From positions 1 to 64,000 of the forward strand of contig JANWLR010000042.1 of NCBI GenBank assembly GCA_025450755.1: 64,000 nt of DNA. Direction: 5' to 3'. The number at the start of each line of letters is the position of its first letter. Within the stretch, counting starts at the first letter, position 1. A program made the position numbers and the translations under genes. The notes below the pieces were generated by a model. It made no database searches. It was not told the origin of the DNA and worked only from the letters and a program-made list of their open reading frames with translations. Below are positions 59,201 to 64,000 of the stretch, one piece after another. Source of the DNA: Sphingomicrobium sp. (lineage in GTDB: Bacteria; Pseudomonadota; Alphaproteobacteria; Sphingomonadales; Sphingomonadaceae).

Positions 59201-59449
59201 ATGAAAAAACTCATGTTCGCACTCGCTGCGGTCAGCCTGGTCGCGAGCTCCGCGCCGTCGTTCGCAGCGGCCCCGTGCAAGGACTCCAAGGGCAAGTTCG
59301 TAAAGTGCCCAACCAAGCCCGCAGCCGCCAAGCCTGTCGCGGCCCAAAAGTGCCGCGATGCTAAGGGCAAATTCATCAAATGCCCGACCGCTCCGGCGAA
59401 GCCCGCGACCTGCCGCGACGCCAAGGGCAAATTCATCAAGTGCAAGTAG
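59201..59449 (+). CDS. Secreted small protein with three cysteine-flanked lysine-rich repeats
   Basis: An 82-residue protein with a signal peptide (about 1-23, ending SFA|A). The mature part has three copies of the 11-residue unit C(K/R)D(S/A)KGKF(V/I)KC, at nucleotides 59276-59308, 59351-59383 and 59411-59443, separated by alanine/proline/lysine spacers. The six cysteines could form three intra-unit disulfides. It is highly basic, so it might bind nucleic acid, cell wall or lipopolysaccharide (inference). It lies 16 bp before the next gene, which encodes a second repeat protein. Function not known to me. Confidence 0.75.
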   Translation: MKKLMFALAAVSLVASSAPSFAAAPCKDSKGKFVKCPTKPAAAKPVAAQKCRDAKGKFIKCPTAPAKPATCRDAKGKFIKCK

Positions 59450-59465
59450 GAAGAGGGAGGCTTTC

Positions 59466-60095
59466 ATGAACCGTCTAATCCTCGCGGCTGCGCTAGCCGC
59501 CGGCTGCACGCTCGCGTCCAGCACACCTGCACTCGCAGCGCCAAGGAATTACGATTGCTCCAAGCCTGGAAATGCCAACAAGGCGGCGTGCAAGACCGGC
59601 GCCAAGAACGCGCCCAAGGGCACGACCAAGCCTGCTCCGGCGGCCAAAATTGTCGCGCCGGCGAAGCCCGCCAGGGAAGCCAAGGCAGCTCCGGCCGCGA
59701 AGCCGGCGGCCAAGGTTGCGACGACGACCACCACCAAATCGGTCACCCGCAACTACGACTGCTCCAAACCCGGCAACGCCAATAAGGCGCAGTGCAAGGG
59801 TTCGACCACGGTCGCCACCAGCACGACCAAAACCATTCCCGCGCCGGCAAAGCCGGGCATGCTGCAACGGATGAAGAACGCCATGAGCGGCTCGTCGACT
59901 TCGACGCCCCAGCCCGCAACCGCCCCAAAGGCCACCCCTGCAGTACCGGTGAGGCCCGCAACGACTTCTAAGGCGACCGAGAACAACAACCCGGCCGGGG
60001 CGATCGCCCAGTGCAAGGACGGCACTTACAGCCACGCCAAGACCCACACCGGCGCCTGCTCGCACCATGGCGGCGTTGGGAAATGGCTCGGCTGA
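59466..60095 (+). CDS. Secreted DUF3761-type repeat protein
   Basis: A 209-residue exported protein. It has a signal peptide (about 1-25, ending ALA|A), two 17-residue repeats RNYDCSKPGNANKA(A/Q)CK (nucleotides 59544-59594 and 59748-59798), a long low-complexity Ala/Pro/Lys/Thr linker, and a C-terminal DUF3761-like segment AIAQCKDGTYSHAKTHTGAC followed by SHHGGVGKWLG. The ATG at 59466 follows the previous stop after 16 bp with aggga as ribosome site. DUF3761 proteins are exported and uncharacterised. It ends 9 bp before the convergent hemerythrin gene. Confidence 0.78.
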   Translation: MNRLILAAALAAGCTLASSTPALAAPRNYDCSKPGNANKAACKTGAKNAPKGTTKPAPAAKIVAPAKPAREAKAAPAAKPAAKVATTTTTKSVTRNYDCSKPGNANKAQCKGSTTVATSTTKTIPAPAKPGMLQRMKNAMSGSSTSTPQPATAPKATPAVPVRPATTSKATENNNPAGAIAQCKDGTYSHAKTHTGACSHHGGVGKWLG

Positions 60096-60104
60096 GCGGC
60101 CTGC

Positions 60105-60833
60105 TTACTTGCCTGCCCGGCCCACCGGAGGAGGCGGAGCGGTGAACGCAGCCAAGTCAGCCATCCCGAGCGTTCGCTCGATGTCGGCGACCTTGGCCAC
60201 CGCCATGTCGAATCCGTCGCCGCCGAATTCCTTGCGCTCGATATCCTCGAACTGGTCGCCGAGTTCGTCATAGCCCTTCGGCCCGACCGCTTTCTTGAAG
60301 GCGGGAAATATGATCGTGTCCTCGCGAGCGGTGTGTGGCTCGTACATCCGCGAAAAAGCGGTGAGCACCTTCGCCATTGGTGCGGCGTCGGCGGTTGCGA
60401 CGCGGCCCGCTTTCGTTCGGTCGATGATGTAAGCAGTAATCTCCCGCCCGCGTGCATGCTGAGCGAGGAGCGTATCGACCAGCCTCGCAGCTTCGCCGCC
60501 GGCGTTGCGGACGATCGGAAAGATATGCGCCTCCTCCAGGAGCTGCTCGTGATAGTGCTCGCCAAACGCCTGGAAGAGCTTCGCTGCATTGGCCAGCGCG
60601 GCTGCGTCGATCGCGGCGGGGTTGGCGGCGAGCTTCGGAGCGACCTCGCGATAGACGATGAGGACTCGGCGGAGCACGCCATGCTCGCGCATCAGGTCCT
60701 CGTTGCACGTGACCTCGCCGCCTTGCTCCTTGTCCTCGTCGCGGTCCTTGCATCCGCCGAGCGCAAGGGCGGAGCCGGCAAGCGCGACCCCCGCGAGCGA
60801 GACGAGTGCACTCCTGCGGTCCTGGTTTGTCAT
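60105..60833 (-). CDS. Hemerythrin-domain lipoprotein with Tat-like signal
   Basis: A 242-residue protein. The N-terminus has RRSALVSLAGVALA (twin-arginine-like) and a lipobox LGGC at Cys28, so it should be exported and lipid-anchored. The mature part carries a hemerythrin-like diiron set, His in REHG, HxxxE in HEQLLEE, His in QHARG and HxxxE/D in HTARED. Diiron hemerythrins bind oxygen or nitric oxide or sense them. No partner is adjacent. It is divergent from a 200-bp gap and then the kinase gene. Confidence 0.82.
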   Translation of the reverse strand: MTNQDRRSALVSLAGVALAGSALALGGCKDRDEDKEQGGEVTCNEDLMREHGVLRRVLIVYREVAPKLAANPAAIDAAALANAAKLFQAFGEHYHEQLLEEAHIFPIVRNAGGEAARLVDTLLAQHARGREITAYIIDRTKAGRVATADAAPMAKVLTAFSRMYEPHTAREDTIIFPAFKKAVGPKGYDELGDQFEDIERKEFGGDGFDMAVAKVADIERTLGMADLAAFTAPPPPVGRAGK

Positions 60834-61042
60834 TGCAGCTTCCCTTCTGCCGGTGCGTCGCCCCTTAGCCTGTGGCGGCGGCGCCGGACGCGCCAGTTAC
60901 AAATCGGGTGCGGGGCGGGGTGAAAGGTCACAAAGGTCGCGCCGCTACGCGCACGCGCGAAGGGAAATAAGCCCGAAGGCGAAGAAGAAGGCGAAGCGGT
61001 CCATAGCACGATGCCTATGCGCAGAACGCGCTTTTCGCGGGG

Positions 61043-62128
61043 TTAAGCTGAGACTTCCGCATCGGCGCGGTCGAAGTGGATCACTACGCGCATGCCCTTC
61101 CCCGGGGCGGAAGACGAGACGATTCTCGCCTTCGCATTCTCCTCCAGCGACTTGACGATCAGAGCCGACATCTTGCCGCTTGTCGGCCAGCGCTGGCCTT
61201 TGGACAGCCCGACCCCGTCGTCGGCGACTGTAACCTCGCAGCCCGAGGCGCCGACGATGCAGTGGACGGTGATCGTGCCGCCGCCGCGGCCCTTGAAGGC
61301 GTGTTTCAGCGAATTGGTCAGAAGCTCGTTGACGACCAAGCCCGCCGGCATGGCGACGTCGAGCAGGACCGGCCAGCTGTCGACCTTGAGGTCGAGGCGG
61401 ATGCCTTCGACGGCGTGGGCGCGCATGACCGCCGAGGCGACTTCGCTGAGGTAGGTGCCGAGGTCGACGCTCTCCTCGCCCGTGGCTTCGGATAACGAAC
61501 GATAGAGCAGGGCGAGCGCCTCGATCCTGCCGGCAAGGCGGTCGAAGCTGGTTGCGACCGCCTGGTCCGGGAGCGCGCGCCCTTCAAGGCGAATGAGTGC
61601 GGTAATCATCTGCAGGTTGTTCTTCACGCGATGCTGAAGCTCGCGCAGAAGTGTGTCCTTCTCGCGGACCAGCTGCTCGAGCTGCCGGCCGTCGTCGCGG
61701 CGCTCGCGGACCTCGGCCAAGGCGACCAGGCGGAAGACCGGCTTGCGCGAATCGTCGCGGATGATGTTGGACCAGGCGTCGAGCTTCGCCGGTGATGCTT
61801 CGTCGATGGTGAAGGTGCCGATATAATCCTGGTCGTCCGCGATCGCGTCACTAAGATGGCGGTCGTCGCCGGCAGCGCTCGCGCTTCCGGTGAGAGTGGC
61901 CCAGAGCTTGCCGATCAGGTCGGCTTCCAGCTGACCGGAGAGGCGCTCGAACTCCTCGTTCACATAGACGATCCGCTCCGACGGGCTAAGCTCCGACACG
62001 GCGATGGCGACCGGGACGTGATCGAGGAAAGACTTGAACTGCTCGCTCCTTAGCGCGCCGGCGAGATGCGGCGTTTCGAGCAAGGTTTCAGTGCGCTCCG
62101 GGGCGGCGGTTTTTTCAATCGTGGTCAA
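61043..62128 (-). CDS. PAS-HWE/HisKA_2 sensor histidine kinase
   Basis: A 361-residue soluble kinase. An N-terminal PAS domain (about 35-130) is followed by a HisKA_2-type phosphorylation domain with HRVKNNLQMI and a HATPase (NSLKHAF, VADDGVGL). The group is common in alphaproteobacteria, including kinases of the general stress response that act on PhyR. It starts 16 bp after the rpoD stop, so it is co-transcribed with the housekeeping sigma factor. No response regulator is adjacent. Confidence 0.9.
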   Translation of the reverse strand: MTTIEKTAAPERTETLLETPHLAGALRSEQFKSFLDHVPVAIAVSELSPSERIVYVNEEFERLSGQLEADLIGKLWATLTGSASAAGDDRHLSDAIADDQDYIGTFTIDEASPAKLDAWSNIIRDDSRKPVFRLVALAEVRERRDDGRQLEQLVREKDTLLRELQHRVKNNLQMITALIRLEGRALPDQAVATSFDRLAGRIEALALLYRSLSEATGEESVDLGTYLSEVASAVMRAHAVEGIRLDLKVDSWPVLLDVAMPAGLVVNELLTNSLKHAFKGRGGGTITVHCIVGASGCEVTVADDGVGLSKGQRWPTSGKMSALIVKSLEENAKARIVSSSAPGKGMRVVIHFDRADAEVSA

Positions 62129-62144
62129 AACCGCTCCGCTAGAA

Positions 62145-64000
62145 TTATTGGTCGAGGAAGCTCCGCATCTTCCGGCTTCGGCTCGGATGCTTGAGCTTGC
62201 GAAGAGCCTTCGCCTCTATCTGCCGGATACGCTCACGGGTGACGCTGAACTGCTGCCCGACTTCCTCCAGCGTGTGATCGGTGTTCATGCCGATGCCGAA
62301 GCGCATGCGCAGCACGCGTTCCTCGCGCGGGGTCAGTGACGCCAGGACCCGCGTGACCGTCTCCTTGAGGTTGGACTGGATCGCCGCGTCGACCGGGATG
62401 ACGGCGTTCTTGTCCTCGATGAAGTCGCCGAGGTGACTGTCCTCCTCGTCGCCGATCGGGGTTTCGAGGCTAATCGGCTCCTTGGCGATCTTGAGGACCT
62501 TACGGACCTTTTCGAGCGGCATGGAGAGGCGCTCGGCAAGCTCTTCCGGGGTCGCTTCGCGGCCGGTCTCGTGGAGGAACTGGCGGCCGGTGCGGACCAG
62601 CTTGTTGATCGTTTCGATCATGTGCACCGGGATACGGATGGTGCGCGCCTGATCGGCGATCGAGCGGGTGATCGCCTGCCGGATCCACCAGGTGGCGTAG
62701 GTCGAGAATTTGTAGCCGCGGCGGTACTCGAACTTATCGACCGCCTTCATCAGGCCGATGTTCCCCTCCTGGATGAGGTCGAGGAACTGCAGGCCGCGGT
62801 TGGTGTATTTTTTGGCGATGGAGATGACAAGGCGGAGGTTAGCCTCGACCATTTCCTTCTTCGCGATGCGGGCCTCGCGCTCGCCCTTCTGGACCATGTT
62901 GACGATGCGCCGGAACTCGCCCAGCGAGGTGCCGGTCGACTGGGCGATGTCGGCGATCTCGCCGCGGATGCGCTCGACCGTATCCCGCTCGGCCGACGCG
63001 AAGGCGGCCCATTTCTTGTCCAGGCCGGAAACGTCCTTCAGCCAGTTCTCGTCGAGCTCGCGGCCGGTATAGGTTTCGAGGAAGGCGCGGCGCGGGACGC
63101 GGTGCCGCTCGGCAAGGCGGAGCATCTGGCCGCCAAGCGCCATCAGGCGGCGGTTGTAGGCATAGAGCGCATCGACAAGCGTCTCGATCTTCGAATTGTG
63201 GAACTGGACGCTCTCGACCTCCGCGGTCAGCTGCTCGCGGAGCTTCTGGTACTTCTTCTCGTCCGACGCGGGGAATTCCTCGCCACCCTGGAGCGCGTCC
63301 ATGCGCGCCGCCTGGATCTTGGAGAATTTCTTGTAGACCGAGGTGATCTCGGCGAATTTTTCGAGGGCGCTGGGCTTCAGCGTCTCTTCCATCTGGGCGA
63401 GCGAAAGGGTGTTGTCGTCGTCGTCGTCGTCGGCCTCGGCCTGCGGCTGGGTGCGCCGCTCGACCATGTCCTCGTCGTCTTCGTTGGCATCGGCCTCGGG
63501 CTGGTCTTCGACCTCTTCCTCTTCCTTGATGGTCGGGCCGGCGACCTTCTCGCTGATCTCGCCCTCGGCGCCTTGCTCGCCTTCCTCGGTCGCGGTCAGC
63601 TGCTCGGCGGTGGGGCCCTTCGAGAGCATCGCCTCGAGGTCCATGATCTCGCGGAGCTGCATACGCCCTTCGTTGAGCGCGTTGGACCAGCCGATGATCG
63701 CGTTGAAGGTGATCGGGCTCTCGCACAGGCCCCAGATCATTGTGTCGCGACCGGCCTCGATGCGCTTGGCAATCGCGATCTCGCCCTCGCGGGAGAGGAG
63801 CTCAACCGCGCCCATCTCGCGCAGGTACATGCGCACGGGATCGTCGGTGCGGTCGGTCGGCTCTTTCTTGACCGCTGCTGCGGGGCGGGGGCCGCCGTCG
63901 TCGAGCGGATCGACCTCGTCCTCGATCTGCGGCTCGGCCTCAGCTTCCTGCTCTTCGTCGTCTTCGCCGCGTTCCTCGTTCTCGACGACCTGAACGCCCA
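62145..64000 (-). CDS. rpoD: RNA polymerase sigma-70 factor RpoD (5' truncated by window)
   Basis: The C-terminal 618 codons or so of the housekeeping sigma factor, open to the window edge at about 63998. The first internal Met at 63836 opens VRMYLREMG (region 1.2). The acidic non-conserved insert is visible (repeated Asp/Glu around 63420-63560), followed by regions 2 ([15 protein letters not shown]), 3 and 4 ([24 protein letters not shown]). The acidic N-terminal part continues outside the window. It recognises -10/-35 promoters. Confidence 0.97.
   Translation of the reverse strand, partial: GVQVVENEERGEDDEEQEAEAEPQIEDEVDPLDDGGPRPAAAVKKEPTDRTDDPVRMYLREMGAVELLSREGEIAIAKRIEAGRDTMIWGLCESPITFNAIIGWSNALNEGRMQLREIMDLEAMLSKGPTAEQLTATEEGEQGAEGEISEKVAGPTIKEEEEVEDQPEADANEDDEDMVERRTQPQAEADDDDDDNTLSLAQMEETLKPSALEKFAEITSVYKKFSKIQAARMDALQGGEEFPASDEKKYQKLREQLTAEVESVQFHNSKIETLVDALYAYNRRLMALGGQMLRLAERHRVPRRAFLETYTGRELDENWLKDVSGLDKKWAAFASAERDTVERIRGEIADIAQSTGTSLGEFRRIVNMVQKGEREARIAKKEMVEANLRLVISIAKKYTNRGLQFLDLIQEGNIGLMKAVDKFEYRRGYKFSTYATWWIRQAITRSIADQARTIRIPVHMIETINKLVRTGRQFLHETGREATPEELAERLSMPLEKVRKVLKIAKEPISLETPIGDEEDSHLGDFIEDKNAVIPVDAAIQSNLKETVTRVLASLTPREERVLRMRFGIGMNTDHTLEEVGQQFSVTRERIRQIEAKALRKLKHPSRSRKMRSFLDQ

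Noticed and set aside
60945-61004. 19-codon hydrophobic frame beginning MDRFAFFF on the minus strand
   Set aside because: Too short, no ribosome site, ends at once; no supporting context.

Overview
The window is chromosomal DNA of a high-GC alphaproteobacterium, most likely a member of the Sphingomonadaceae (Sphingomonas or Sphingomicrobium type). The evidence is the two very large TonB-dependent receptors, the divL-tsaE-amgK-murU-addB-addA-trxA gene order, a DivL-type kinase with tyrosine at the phospho-acceptor site, a class of PutA without an obvious ribbon-helix-helix domain, and several small sphingomonad-style lineage proteins. No rRNA operon, phage or CRISPR array is visible. There is one tRNA gene (Asn-GTT).

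Layout. 1-9.7 kb: the end of ahcY, then two sulfotransferases (one with TPRs) lying downstream of a TonB-dependent receptor on the minus strand, and a divergent second receptor. 9.8-21.2 kb: a tight, mostly overlapping run divL, tsaE, amgK, murU, addB, addA, trxA (cell-cycle signalling, tRNA t6A synthesis, peptidoglycan sugar salvage, double-strand-break repair, redox), with a tiny unlisted membrane protein encoded antisense between addB and addA. 21.7-30.8 kb: secA, putA, and a three-gene MacAB/DevBCA-like ABC exporter. 31-33.1 kb: an SDR oxidoreductase and small genes. 33.13-37.12 kb: a 4-kb mini genomic island inserted at the 3' end of tRNA-Asn, bounded by a 20-bp imperfect direct repeat, carrying a frameshifted tyrosine integrase, a 22-codon remnant that resembles the start of another DNA methyltransferase, and a large Type IIG-like restriction-modification protein. 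37.2-49.5 kb: nadK, an EAL phosphodiesterase, mfd, sdhE, recG, tyrS, a DOMON-like protein, a NamZ-like exo-muramidase (DUF1343) and a frameshifted phytanoyl-CoA dioxygenase. 49.6-57.5 kb: envelope and stress genes (two TonB-like proteins, a soluble chemoreceptor, PspC-like, panD, two serine proteases, msrB, GNAT). 57.5-64 kb: a hairpin-rich gap, cold-shock protein, two secreted cysteine-repeat proteins, a Tat-lipoprotein hemerythrin, an HWE/HisKA_2 kinase directly behind rpoD, and rpoD itself running off the right edge.

Themes. NamZ, AmgK and MurU, all in this window, would form much of a MurNAc salvage route to UDP-MurNAc that bypasses de novo synthesis. Mfd, RecG and AddAB give three DNA repair activities. 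The only clear horizontally acquired module is the tRNA-Asn defence mini-island. Two genes (integrase, phytanoyl-CoA dioxygenase) are broken by single frameshifts; these may be genuine mutations or assembly errors. All annotation here is by reading the sequence and by memory of protein families; no database search was run.
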